NCBI RefSeq assembly: GCF_014697375.1 | Contig: NZ_JACJRS010000011.1 | Location: forward strand, 16,571 to 80,570 | DNA from: Phormidium sp. FACHB-1136 | Lineage (GTDB): Bacteria; Cyanobacteriota; Cyanobacteriia; Phormidesmidales; Phormidesmidaceae | Reading direction: 5' to 3' | DNA length: 64,000 nucleotides | Shown here: one piece after another, positions 46,889-54,981 of the stretch | Layout: every line of letters starts with the position of its first letter | How positions within the stretch are numbered: position 1 is the first letter of the stretch | Position numbers and translations under genes: made by a program | Notes under the pieces: model-generated | What the model was told of the DNA's origin: nothing | Database searches by the model: none | Seen by the model: only the letters and a program-made list of their open reading frames with translations

Positions 46889-48184
46889 CTAATCATCATC
46901 TTTAGGTTCCGGCTCCTCGCGCAAGGGCGTCCTGGAAACCTGGTCAGCTAATCCAGGGGCAAAGCGTTCACTAAAACCTGCAACAAAGGCAATGGCAGCA
47001 AAGAGATAGAGCCTTTCCCTGGGCTGTCTTGACTCCTCTGGATTAAAAATGTTGGAAAAAACTCCAGATTCAATCAGGGATACAACAAAAATGGCAAAGG
47101 CCATTCCTATGAATGGTCTAAAAAATCCAATATAGAAAGGATCTACCTTCTTCCTTTTTGTCACATTCACAAGCTTATCTGAAGTCATGATTACACTAAC
47201 GGAACCTCCTAGCGCTCCCATAGCGACAGAGACAAGTAGAACAAAAATCTCGGCCCATACCAAACTGTTTATTTCGAGGCCGATTATATCCAGTAAATCC
47301 TGCTTATCTGATGTATCACTGCGATCTGACGATTCGTCTTCAATAAGACTTGCGAGGCTTTTCTTGGCGTTTTCAATATTTGCTGTATCTTGAAGTCCAT
47401 TGTTGACAGAAGCACCGATTTGATTGATGGTAGATATTGGCACAGAAATTGAGTCTATAGCGCCTGTCTCCTGTGGCAATGACTCAGGGGACTGTCCACT
47501 CTCCTCGACTGGAACTACTGTTGCTTGTGAAGAAATAATTTCGTTTACTTCAGACTTTATTTCCTCTAATGATGTGAACATATTACTCTGGACTGTAATA
47601 ATATTTTGCACACTGTTTCTAAAAGCTTCTTCGTTAATTTCAGGAGCTTTTCTAGCATGATAAATCATCATCGCTAGTATCGAAGCTGAGGGGAAAACGA
47701 AGAATAGGGTGAAAAACCAAACTACTCCTGACAGCAGCCTATCCTCTAGCGTGGCATATCTGGCATACAAACTGGCCAAAGGATTGGGAAATTTTCGAGA
47801 TTGAATATCAATCTTATAAATAATCTCACGGGCGAATATCAATCTTTGCTGCTGAGATTTCTTTGATTCTTCAGAATCTTCTGTCAAAATGGTTGATGCG
47901 GTTTCGAGCATTTCTAAAAGCTCTTCCCGTGGAACGATTATGTCTGGTCGTCCAAATATGGAGTTTACAATAGAATGAACCATTCCATTCTTTTCATCAA
48001 TATCCTTAGTTCTAGCTATCTGCGATAATAGACCTAGAACTTGAGATAATTCATAGGCAACTGCTGGAGAGACATGATCAATGCTTTGATGAATTTTCTT
48101 TTTGATATTGTTTACAATTTCCCGTTCGGCAGGGTTGAGGTCATAGCTGAAATGATTCTCATGGTTACTGATGGATTGTGTCAT
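46889..48184 (-). CDS. multi-pass membrane protein with coiled coil
   Basis: 431 residues. A helical, acidic cytoplasmic N-terminus (1-150), a first membrane helix (LLSGVVWFFTLFFVFPSASILAMMIY), a long loop with coiled-coil and Ser/Glu-rich stretch (NMFTSLEEIKSEVNEIISSQ...), and three further helices (EIFVLLVSVAMGALGGSVSVIM, FIGMAFAIFVVSLIESG, LYLFAAIAFVAGFSERFAPG). The pattern resembles cyanobacterial membrane proteins of unknown role. AT-richer than its neighbours; single gene between a terminator and a palindrome-bearing gap. Confidence 0.75.
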   Translation of the reverse strand: MTQSISNHENHFSYDLNPAEREIVNNIKKKIHQSIDHVSPAVAYELSQVLGLLSQIARTKDIDEKNGMVHSIVNSIFGRPDIIVPREELLEMLETASTILTEDSEESKKSQQQRLIFAREIIYKIDIQSRKFPNPLASLYARYATLEDRLLSGVVWFFTLFFVFPSASILAMMIYHARKAPEINEEAFRNSVQNIITVQSNMFTSLEEIKSEVNEIISSQATVVPVEESGQSPESLPQETGAIDSISVPISTINQIGASVNNGLQDTANIENAKKSLASLIEDESSDRSDTSDKQDLLDIIGLEINSLVWAEIFVLLVSVAMGALGGSVSVIMTSDKLVNVTKRKKVDPFYIGFFRPFIGMAFAIFVVSLIESGVFSNIFNPEESRQPRERLYLFAAIAFVAGFSERFAPGLADQVSRTPLREEPEPKDDD

Positions 48185-48280
48185 AGTGTCTAACCACCCC
48201 TGATCAATACATTCAAGAAGTTCTTTGCAAACGAATAAAGCCTCAAAATATTGAAGCTCTCCACATCTACTTAGTCTTCT

Positions 48281-48303
48281 TAAAATAGAACACTCCTATT
48301 TTA
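48281..48303. promoter_or_regulatory. palindrome TAAAATAG-N7-CTATTTTA
   Basis: Eight-base perfect arms, AT-rich, in the 196-base gap between the membrane-protein gene start and the end of the 48381 gene. It could be an operator for the former or a weak terminator for the latter. Confidence 0.45.
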
Positions 48304-48380
48304 GGAAGGTTACTTATGTGAACGTGCTATTTAATACGTTGCCGCCATGTCTTTTAAAGAAACTTTAGCTAATTTGGTTT

Positions 48381-49427
48381 TTACTCCTCCTGCCCCAAGA
48401 CCATCATCTGAATCCTAGCCAGCCGGGTTCTGAGTCTGGCCCAAGCTCGGTAGGTATCGGCCTTTTGGCGGTCTAGCTGGGAGAGGTGGCCTAGGTAGGT
48501 CACACTGTCGATGCGGTCACTGAATCGGTAGTCCACCTCCAGCAGACGGTGTTGAACGGTGGCGCGACGGGCGATTTCCTGGGAAATCTGAAACTCTCGG
48601 CGGGTCGCATCAAACTCTAGGATCTCCAGCATCACCTGTTCCCGTAGCGTTTCCGCCATTTTGCGTTTCTCCTGCTCGATCTGCGTCACCTTCACCTGAA
48701 GGTCACTAATGGCTAGGGTCGTCTGCTGGGCACGGGTATTGGTATTGGTTACGCCACGTAGGAGGGGCATTCCAATCAAGCTAAGGATTTCGTTGATGGA
48801 ACTTAGGGGATTGGTAAAAAGGCCAAACAGGTTGTCGAGGAAACCACGGCCTGAAGATTGGTCAAACTGGAGGTAGCGGGATAGGAGGGGATCGAAGATG
48901 TCGATCTGCACGGCCTGTTGATTGAGGTCACGGGCCTCGTCGATGCGCTGCTCAATGACATCAATGCGCTCCTGAATCACCGTCAGGGCTAGGTTATTCT
49001 CCACCGCCATGCTCTGTAGTTGGGCAATACATTCTGTGGTGGGGTCGAGGCAGGGCAAGTCCCCCATCATCGCCGCCCAAAGGTCAGCATTGATCTGGGT
49101 CTGAATCAGCAGGTCGAGGTTATCGCCAATAGGATTGAGGGGATTGTCATCGAGTTGGTAGAACTCATCGGGGTGGGAAATCTGGGGGCTGTCTTCCCCT
49201 AGGGCTTCTTCATCTAGGGATTCCTCATCCTCTACGAACTCATCCTCTAGGGGTTCTTCGTCAAAGACCTCTTCTTCCTCAGTCTCCTGGGCCTGGACTG
49301 GGCAGGGGTTGAATCCCGGCAGCAGCAGGGCCAGGGCTAACGCTACCCCCAATGGCCAGCGTAATTTCCACCGTGAGGCGGTTGTCACTTTGCCCCAACC
49401 ATTTGACCCGGCGAATCGTACCAGCAT
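48381..49427 (-). CDS. exported coiled-coil protein, last gene of the six-gene operon
   Basis: 348 residues (335 if it starts at the GTG at 49388). A signal peptide (WPLGVALALALLLPGFNPCPVQAQ) is followed by a Glu-rich stretch, then a helical region with long coiled coils (QSMAVENNLALTVIQERIDVIEQRIDEARDLNQQAV and TTLAISDLQVKVTQIEQEKRKMAETLREQVMLEILEFDATRREFQ). It has the look of a periplasmic tunnel or TolC-helix-like partner of the HlyD-like protein encoded just before it. The start lies within that gene: a 110-149 base overlap in another frame. Confidence 0.75.
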   Translation of the reverse strand: MLVRFAGSNGWGKVTTASRWKLRWPLGVALALALLLPGFNPCPVQAQETEEEEVFDEEPLEDEFVEDEESLDEEALGEDSPQISHPDEFYQLDDNPLNPIGDNLDLLIQTQINADLWAAMMGDLPCLDPTTECIAQLQSMAVENNLALTVIQERIDVIEQRIDEARDLNQQAVQIDIFDPLLSRYLQFDQSSGRGFLDNLFGLFTNPLSSINEILSLIGMPLLRGVTNTNTRAQQTTLAISDLQVKVTQIEQEKRKMAETLREQVMLEILEFDATRREFQISQEIARRATVQHRLLEVDYRFSDRIDSVTYLGHLSQLDRQKADTYRAWARLRTRLARIQMMVLGQEE

Positions 49428-50238
49428 AGGGACTCCTTACCGTTGACAGGTCTGATAGCTTGGTGTTGATGGTTTCAATTTGGGCCTGAAGCTGGGCCTC
49501 TTGAAAGGTCTTCTCCCGGCGCTGCTGCTCCGCCTGCTGACGCTGTTGATTGAGGGCAAGGCGTTGTTGGTTGGCCTCCTCCGCCCGTCGCGCCATGGCA
49601 AGGGAATGTTCATACTCCTGATGGGCGCGTTGCTCCTGGGCCTGCTTGAGGGCGGCTTTGGCGAGTTCGAGGTCACGGTAAAGCCCCTCCAAAATGCGGT
49701 CTTCATGCTCGCGCATGGCCGGGGGCACATCGGAGGGAGGCATGGTAGAGAGTAGGTCAATCTTGCGCTTTTGCAGGTCGATACGGTCTTCAATGGCGGC
49801 GATGTGGGCTTCCTCCGTGCCGTAGAACACTGGGGGTAGGCCCGCTACTGGGGGCACGGGTAATGGCTCTGGGGGGTCAAGCACCTGCTGGGCCTGGATG
49901 CGCTGTAGGGAAAGCTGGGTCTGCTCAAGCTGGGTCTGTAGGGCCGTGCGCTCACGGGTACGGTCGGCCAACACATCCCCCACCGCCACAGCGTCCCCCT
50001 GCCGTACCTTCAGGTCATCGGGTTCACTGAGCGTCAGAGTAAAGGTCAACACCCGTGGCTGGGTCGTCACCGGGGGCGTAGTGACGAGCTGCGGCTGCTC
50101 TGGAAGGGGGGCCGGATCTTGTCCCTGGCTGGGTTCTGTTCGCGTTAGCCACAGTGCCATCATTATCCCCAGAACATTCACCACACCCAGGAAGACTAGG
50201 AAAAGGGAGCCTTCGTAGCGGGGTTTGGGGTGGGTCAT
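49279..50238 (-). CDS. HlyD-like membrane-fusion protein
   Basis: 319 residues from the ATG at 50238, whose first bases overlap the stop of the preceding gene (ATGA). One N-terminal membrane helix (SLFLVFLGVVNVLGIMMALWL); a split lipoyl-type domain (LKVRQGDAVAVGDVLADR and VRSPYAGTIRRVKWLG); and between them a long coiled coil (AALKQAQEQRAHQEYEHSLAMARRAEEANQQRLALNQQRQQAEQQRR). In known systems such adaptors link an inner-membrane pump to an outer-membrane channel. No pump ATPase of ABC type lies in the operon, which is unusual. Confidence 0.85.
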   Translation of the reverse strand: MTHPKPRYEGSLFLVFLGVVNVLGIMMALWLTRTEPSQGQDPAPLPEQPQLVTTPPVTTQPRVLTFTLTLSEPDDLKVRQGDAVAVGDVLADRTRERTALQTQLEQTQLSLQRIQAQQVLDPPEPLPVPPVAGLPPVFYGTEEAHIAAIEDRIDLQKRKIDLLSTMPPSDVPPAMREHEDRILEGLYRDLELAKAALKQAQEQRAHQEYEHSLAMARRAEEANQQRLALNQQRQQAEQQRREKTFQEAQLQAQIETINTKLSDLSTVRSPYAGTIRRVKWLGQSDNRLTVEITLAIGGSVSPGPAAAGIQPLPSPGPGD

Positions 50239-51257
50239 GCCTTCACTTTGACAATGACGCTGCCCTGGAGAATCCAAAACTCTTGGAGTAGAGCGACGAT
50301 CTCTTGGGGATGAGCATTTTGTAACTCAATTTGGCCACTACCCATCCGAATCGTAGGATAAGTTTCAAGATTGGCCGGGGGTGGCACCTCCAGGAGGTCA
50401 TCAATGAGAAGGCTACCGCTGATGTAGGCGTTCTGGGGAACGGTAGCCAGCCACTCTAGGACACCCACCTCTTGGAGGCTAAAGAACTGGGCCGCGACAT
50501 TCACGGGATCTCCCAACCTAGCCTTGACTCGGTTAGGGCGGATCTGGGCATCGTTGCTCTGACCAATCTTGTATAGGCGTCCGGTATCTACGTCTTCGGC
50601 AATCACCTCATTGGTGCCAGCCTCTAGCACCTCATAGCTGCCGCTGACCGATTGGCGGGTGTAGGTATGGATACCCTCGATGTCGATGTAGACCCGTTGG
50701 CTAGCTCCATGCTTATGAAAGAGGCCCGCTGCCGTGGCGGTGTCATTGAAGAACGTCCTAGCTACGCTCTCAGAGAGTCCCCCGGCGCTGGTGAGGTTGA
50801 CGCTAATGATGGTGAGTATCATGGCGGTAGACAGCACCCAATATTCCCCAGGGCTGTGGGTATCCAGTCTCGCCCTAGGGTTGCCAGGAATCACCAGCCT
50901 TGCGGGGTTAGGGTAGAACGCTTCAACACCGGACTTGGTGAAGGCATCGGCAAACCAGCCCACAAAGTAGCCCAGCACAATGGCCCCAAAGAAGGCAGGG
51001 TTAATCCACAGCAGGGGAGCGGCTAATCCCGCCACAAGGCCCGTGGCCATGAAGGAATGGGTCAACGACCGATGGGGAAACCGTTGCTCTAGGAAGTTGG
51101 TGATGGGCCAAATTAAGCGACCTGAGAAGCTTTCCGTGGTGTCGATGTCGGGCAACTGGGAGGCCACGGCGGCGGTGGCTAACACATAGGGATCTGCGGT
51201 GCCTAACCCGATGGCTGTAGCAGCTACCGCCAGGGTGGCGTGGGTCACACTCATCAT
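50235..51257 (-). CDS. YdjM-like membrane metal-dependent hydrolase
   Basis: 340 residues. The N-terminal half matches the YdjM/DUF457 family: VASQLPDIDTTESFSGRLIWPITNFLEQRFPHRSLTHSF, with Asp and His as metal ligands, and several membrane helices (AGLAAPLLWINPAFFGAIVLGYFVGWFADAF and WVLSTAMILTIISVNL). The C-terminal 170 residues form an extra soluble domain not usual in the family. Family members are membrane-bound and of uncertain substrate. It is coupled to the HlyD-like gene. Confidence 0.8.
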   Translation of the reverse strand: MMSVTHATLAVAATAIGLGTADPYVLATAAVASQLPDIDTTESFSGRLIWPITNFLEQRFPHRSLTHSFMATGLVAGLAAPLLWINPAFFGAIVLGYFVGWFADAFTKSGVEAFYPNPARLVIPGNPRARLDTHSPGEYWVLSTAMILTIISVNLTSAGGLSESVARTFFNDTATAAGLFHKHGASQRVYIDIEGIHTYTRQSVSGSYEVLEAGTNEVIAEDVDTGRLYKIGQSNDAQIRPNRVKARLGDPVNVAAQFFSLQEVGVLEWLATVPQNAYISGSLLIDDLLEVPPPANLETYPTIRMGSGQIELQNAHPQEIVALLQEFWILQGSVIVKVKA

Positions 51258-51266
51258 GTCTGAGCA

Positions 51267-51476
51267 CTACCTTGAAGGAATGGGTAAACAGGGGGTGCTG
51301 TCCTGACAGGGGGGACAATAGCTCGATAAAGCCGTGACCTGGCGGGACTGACCACAGGGCGGGAACCCCTCTCCCAGCAGATCAATCATCCGCATAGCTT
51401 CGTCCCGCTGGTCTGTCTCCAGTAGGTAGCGAAAGAGGCCCATGTATTCCTGTAGCTGAAATTTAGATAGGGTCAT
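51267..51476 (-). CDS. small hypothetical protein (69 aa)
   Basis: Starts with the ATG overlapping the stop of the ATPase gene (ATGA), ending nine bases before the YdjM-like gene. MTLSKFQLQEYMGLFRYLLETDQRDEAMRMIDLLGE is helical; the tail has three cysteines (CPPCQDSTPC). Its start resembles that of 16987-17250. Confidence 0.65.
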   Translation of the reverse strand: MTLSKFQLQEYMGLFRYLLETDQRDEAMRMIDLLGEGFPPCGQSRQVTALSSYCPPCQDSTPCLPIPSR

Positions 51477-52384
51477 CGGCCTAGGCGGGTAGATTTGCGG
51501 TTGAGGGAATAGAACAGGGTTCTCAAGGTCAGGGCAAGCAGGGTGGTCACCCCCCCGACGATGTACAGCGCCTTATCCCCTAGGCCAATGCCGATGAACC
51601 GGACAATGCCGATGGCGCTAAGGCTGGCAATCAGGAAGGGCGTACCGTCGATGTACTGCCGATGGTCGGTACTCATCTCTTCCCCAATACCCAATAGTTC
51701 CTCATGCACCACCCGTTTTGCTAGGGCTGGGTTGCCCCCCACCCGCTGCTGTAGGTCAGCAAACTTAGCGGGGTTGATGGCCATCCCCTGAGCCGTCGCC
51801 TCGGCATACATCAGGGTTCTGATTTGGTCAGGCGTCAGGGGTTCTAACTCCATCCTGGGCAGCTTGAGAAACACATCCCTTGCCGGGGGCCGATCCGCCA
51901 ACAGCAGCAGCAGTCCTTTCCCCCGTAGCAACTCCTCCATCCAGTAGCGCAAACTCGCGGGCCAACGGTGGGCATCATCGGCAATCAGCAGTCGCCGTCC
52001 ACCGTTCATGTCCTGGGCAATCTCCACCCGCAGTTGATCCGCTGTGAGGGGCTTAGGGCGTTCATCAGAGGTTTCCGTGGGCACCCCCAACGCTTCAGCG
52101 ATGGCAATCAGGGTTTGTTTGGCACTGCCAGAGTAGGACGCCATAGCAATGCGGTACTCACTCCCTAACCGCTTAGCCACCTCTAACCCCAGCACACTTT
52201 TCCCGCTGCCCGATTCCCCCAGCACCAGCAGGGATTGTCCCTTCAGCAGTGAACTCAGAATTTGGGCGATGTCTTCCTCTCGGAACTCCACCACTAGGGC
52301 GCTACCGTCACGAGTCGGGGGCTTGGGGGTGGGCCTGGGTTGGGGATTACCTAGGCCGCCTGTGTCCCGCTTTGACTGCGCCAC
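51473..52384 (-). CDS. AAA ATPase (TniB/ExeA-like) with membrane tail
   Basis: 303 residues. LLVLGESGSGKSVLGLEVAKRL is Walker A (about residue 54), RRLLIADDAHRW Walker B (about 133), followed by a LLLLLADRPPARDVFLKL sensor and GGNPALAKRVV lid region, the layout of TniB/TnsC/ExeA-type AAA proteins. The last 70 residues have two hydrophobic helices (FLIASLSAIGIVRFIGIGL, ALYIVGGVTTLLALTLRTLFYSL), which TnsC-type proteins lack; ExeA-like ones have a membrane part. It may power the assembly formed by the downstream membrane genes. It overlaps the upstream HTH gene by 34 bases. Confidence 0.8.
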   Translation of the reverse strand: MAQSKRDTGGLGNPQPRPTPKPPTRDGSALVVEFREEDIAQILSSLLKGQSLLVLGESGSGKSVLGLEVAKRLGSEYRIAMASYSGSAKQTLIAIAEALGVPTETSDERPKPLTADQLRVEIAQDMNGGRRLLIADDAHRWPASLRYWMEELLRGKGLLLLLADRPPARDVFLKLPRMELEPLTPDQIRTLMYAEATAQGMAINPAKFADLQQRVGGNPALAKRVVHEELLGIGEEMSTDHRQYIDGTPFLIASLSAIGIVRFIGIGLGDKALYIVGGVTTLLALTLRTLFYSLNRKSTRLGR

Positions 52385-52929
52385 TGGTGCATGATCCGGC
52401 TGGCGATCTCGGCGGGGTTGGTCTTTGGGTGGGTGGCCTCCCGCACCCCCTGGACTTTGCCCTGTAGCTCCGGTGTCAAGTCGTCAAAGGTCATCTGCTG
52501 GGCCAACTGCGCCACCACCAGATCCCCCATCGCCATGTGGTGAGCCGCTAACTCCTGGGCCTTGCGAATCAGATGCTCTAGCTGAGAGGGGTCTGTACTG
52601 TCCGATGGACTGTCCTGCGACCAGGGCGCATCACTGCCCCCTAGCCCCGATCCATCAGCCGTCGCTAGGGCCATTTCGTCAAACCCCTCTATCTTCCCCG
52701 TCTGTTGGACGTGTGCCCGTAGTGCCCGAATCCGATCCGCCTGGTCTGGTTCTAGGTACGCCTTCCCCTCACTGTCCCGTGATGCCTTGATATTGAGGTG
52801 CTTCAGGTAGGCATAGTAGGCGTCCTTCTTGATGCCCAATTCGTCCATCAGGTCATCGGGCCGCACCTGGCACACGACCATCGCATTCTGGTCAGGCTGG
52901 GTGTCTACAGCCGAATTCGGGTCTGACAT
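52351..52929 (-). CDS. MerR-like DNA-binding protein, first gene of the operon
   Basis: 192 residues. DDLMDELGIKKDAYYAYLKHLNIKASRDSEGKAYLEPDQADRIRALRAHV is a MerR-type helix-turn-helix with the following helix. The middle is low-complexity and acidic; the end is a helical segment (DLVVAQLAQQMTFDDLTPELQGKVQGVREATHPKTNPAEIASRIMHQW). It resembles the 15213-15773 protein in plan. GGACTGTCC occurs within the gene. It starts 125 bases from the comM break, so this operon is the edge of the accessory region. Confidence 0.75.
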   Translation of the reverse strand: MSDPNSAVDTQPDQNAMVVCQVRPDDLMDELGIKKDAYYAYLKHLNIKASRDSEGKAYLEPDQADRIRALRAHVQQTGKIEGFDEMALATADGSGLGGSDAPWSQDSPSDSTDPSQLEHLIRKAQELAAHHMAMGDLVVAQLAQQMTFDDLTPELQGKVQGVREATHPKTNPAEIASRIMHQWRSQSGTQAA

Positions 52930-53052
52930 AAAACTAAATTTTTTTTAGGGAACGTACATATTATGGGAAACCTAGGGAATTAAAGGGTTCCGGCACACTA
53001 CCCGAATTCTGGCTAAGTCAAGGAAGATTCCATTTACAATGAATTTGCTATT

Positions 53053-53682
53053 GGCTGTCTGTTCCTCGACGAAATGACAGAGTTTAAGCGCGACGTCCTG
53101 GAATTTTTGCGCCAGCCCCTAGAGGATGGCTACGTCACTATCACTCGCACTCGGCAATCGGTGGTGTTTCCGGCCCAGTTCACCCTCATTGCCAGCACTA
53201 ACCCCTGCCCTTGTGGCTTCTATGGCGATTCTGTGCAGCCCTGCACCTGCTCTCCGCGCAACCGCGAAAATTACTGGTCTCGTCTGTCTGGGCCGCTGAT
53301 GGATCGCATCGACCTGCAAGTGGTCGTGAGCCGCATCAAGCCCGAAGAAATGACCCAGCACCAGCCCGGAGAAGCGTCGGAGGTGGTGCGAGAACGGGTA
53401 CAAAACGCCCGCCAACGCGCCCACGACCGCTTTAAGGCCGAACCCAAGCTGCAATGCAACGCCGATATGCAAAGCCGCCACCTAAAGGACTGGTGCCCCC
53501 TCGACGACACCAGCCGCACCCTGTTGGAGGGAGCCGTGCGCAAACTGGGCCTCTCCGCCCGCGCCACCGACCGCATTCTGAAGGTGGGCCGCACCATCGC
53601 CGACCTAGATGGGGCCGAACACCTACAAACCCACCATATCGCGGAGGCCATTCAGTACCGCACTATTGATCGAATGCAATAG
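53053..53682 (+). pseudogene. comM: 3' part of comM (YifB-type Mg-chelatase-like ATPase)
   Basis: In frame from 53053 the DNA reads GCLFLDEMTEFKRDVLEFLRQPLEDG, the Walker B region and what follows in ComM, then NPCPCGFYGDSVQPCTCS (zinc knuckle), SGPLMDRIDLQV and the C-terminal lid to a normal stop. The first 290 or so residues (of about 510) with Walker A are missing, and a stop lies 12 codons upstream. The left neighbour is accessory DNA. ComM aids branch migration in natural transformation; this copy cannot be functional unless the 5' part is rejoined. Confidence 0.9.
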
Positions 53683-53785
53683 GCCGCCAAGTCCCTCGCC
53701 CAAGTTTGCTAAGCTGACGAAGGCCAATGTTTCGCCTAAAATCGGCCTAGTTGGCCCCCTTCGCCCTAAAAACCTTGGAGATGCC

Positions 53786-54895
53786 ATGGACGTTAGCGCC
53801 GCCGTTGCCCATGCCGCCGGACAACCCCTCACCATCGAAACGATTCAGCTAGAGGGGCCACGGGCGGGGGAAGTGTTGGTGGAAATTAAGGCCACGGGCC
53901 TCTGCCACACCGATGCCTACACCCTGTCAGGCAAGGATCCCGAAGGTTTGTTCCCCGCCGTGCTAGGCCATGAGGGGGCGGGGGTTGTCGTCGAGGTTGG
54001 CCCTGAGGTTCACAGCCTGAAGCCTGGGGATCATGTGATCCCGCTCTACGTGCCGGAATGTCGTCAGTGTGAGTATTGCCTCAGCCTTAAAACCAATCTC
54101 TGCCAAGCCATTCGCGGCACCCAGGGGCGAGGGTTGATGCCGGACGGCACCAGCCGCTTTTCCCTCAATGGCCAGCCCCTCTTTCACTACATGGGCACCT
54201 CCACCTTCGCCAACTACACCGTCGTGCCCGAAATTACCCTGGCCAAAATCCGCCCCGACGCGCCCTTTGATAAGGTCTGCTACATCGGCTGCGGCGTCAC
54301 CACGGGCATTGGTGCGGTGATCAACACGGCTAAGGTGGAGCCAGGGGCCAACGTTGTGGTCTTCGGCCTGGGCGGTATTGGCCTGAATGTGATCCAAGGT
54401 TGCCGCATGGTGGGGGCCAACAAAATCATCGGCGTGGATGTGAACCCCAAGAAAAAAGCCCTGGCTGAAAAATTTGGCATGACCCACTTCGTCAACCCCA
54501 GGGAAGTGGAAGGCGACCTCGTGCCCTACCTGGTCGATCTCACCGGGGGCGGAGCCGACTACAGCTTTGAATGCGTGGGCAACGTCAACCTGATGCGGCA
54601 GGCGCTAGAGTGCTGCCATAAGGGCTGGGGGGTCAGCGTCATCGTGGGCGTGGCGGGAGCGGGCGAAGAAATCAGCACCCGACCCTTCCAACTGGTGACG
54701 GGCCGCGTGTGGAAGGGCACCGCCTTTGGGGGAGCCAGGGGCCGCACCGATGTGCCCAAAATTGTGGACTGGTACATGGACGGCAAAATCAACATCGACG
54801 ACCTGATCACCCACGTCATTCCCCTAGAGGACATCAACCACGGGTTTGACCTCATGCACGAAGGCGAAAGCATCCGCACCGTAGTGACGTTTTAG
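53786..54895 (+). CDS. frmA: S-(hydroxymethyl)glutathione / class III alcohol dehydrogenase
   Basis: 369 residues from the ATG at 53786 (GGAG upstream). Zinc-type MDR: catalytic zinc ligands in [13 protein letters not shown] and GHEGAGVV; structural zinc cysteines in [18 protein letters not shown] fold [31 protein letters not shown]. The [25 protein letters not shown] region is typical of class III enzymes. It oxidises the glutathione adduct of formaldehyde and reduces S-nitrosoglutathione. Chromosomal housekeeping gene. Confidence 0.95.
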   Translation: MDVSAAVAHAAGQPLTIETIQLEGPRAGEVLVEIKATGLCHTDAYTLSGKDPEGLFPAVLGHEGAGVVVEVGPEVHSLKPGDHVIPLYVPECRQCEYCLSLKTNLCQAIRGTQGRGLMPDGTSRFSLNGQPLFHYMGTSTFANYTVVPEITLAKIRPDAPFDKVCYIGCGVTTGIGAVINTAKVEPGANVVVFGLGGIGLNVIQGCRMVGANKIIGVDVNPKKKALAEKFGMTHFVNPREVEGDLVPYLVDLTGGGADYSFECVGNVNLMRQALECCHKGWGVSVIVGVAGAGEEISTRPFQLVTGRVWKGTAFGGARGRTDVPKIVDWYMDGKINIDDLITHVIPLEDINHGFDLMHEGESIRTVVTF

Positions 54896-54981
54896 AGATC
54901 TAGCCTAGAAAAACGGTTTCTCAATTCAATGCCTTGGCAGGGAGGAGGTGAGGGCTGCGGGGACGTTGCGATCTACTGAGG

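Noticed and set aside
52930..53052. Transposon end with TnsABC/TniQ in view of the TniB-like ATPase near comM
   Set aside because: No transposase or TniQ seen in the window, and the ATPase has membrane helices; a Tn7-like or CRISPR-associated transposon is not supported.
53963..54487. Minus-strand frame of 174 codons inside frmA
   Set aside because: Antisense of a well-recognised dehydrogenase.
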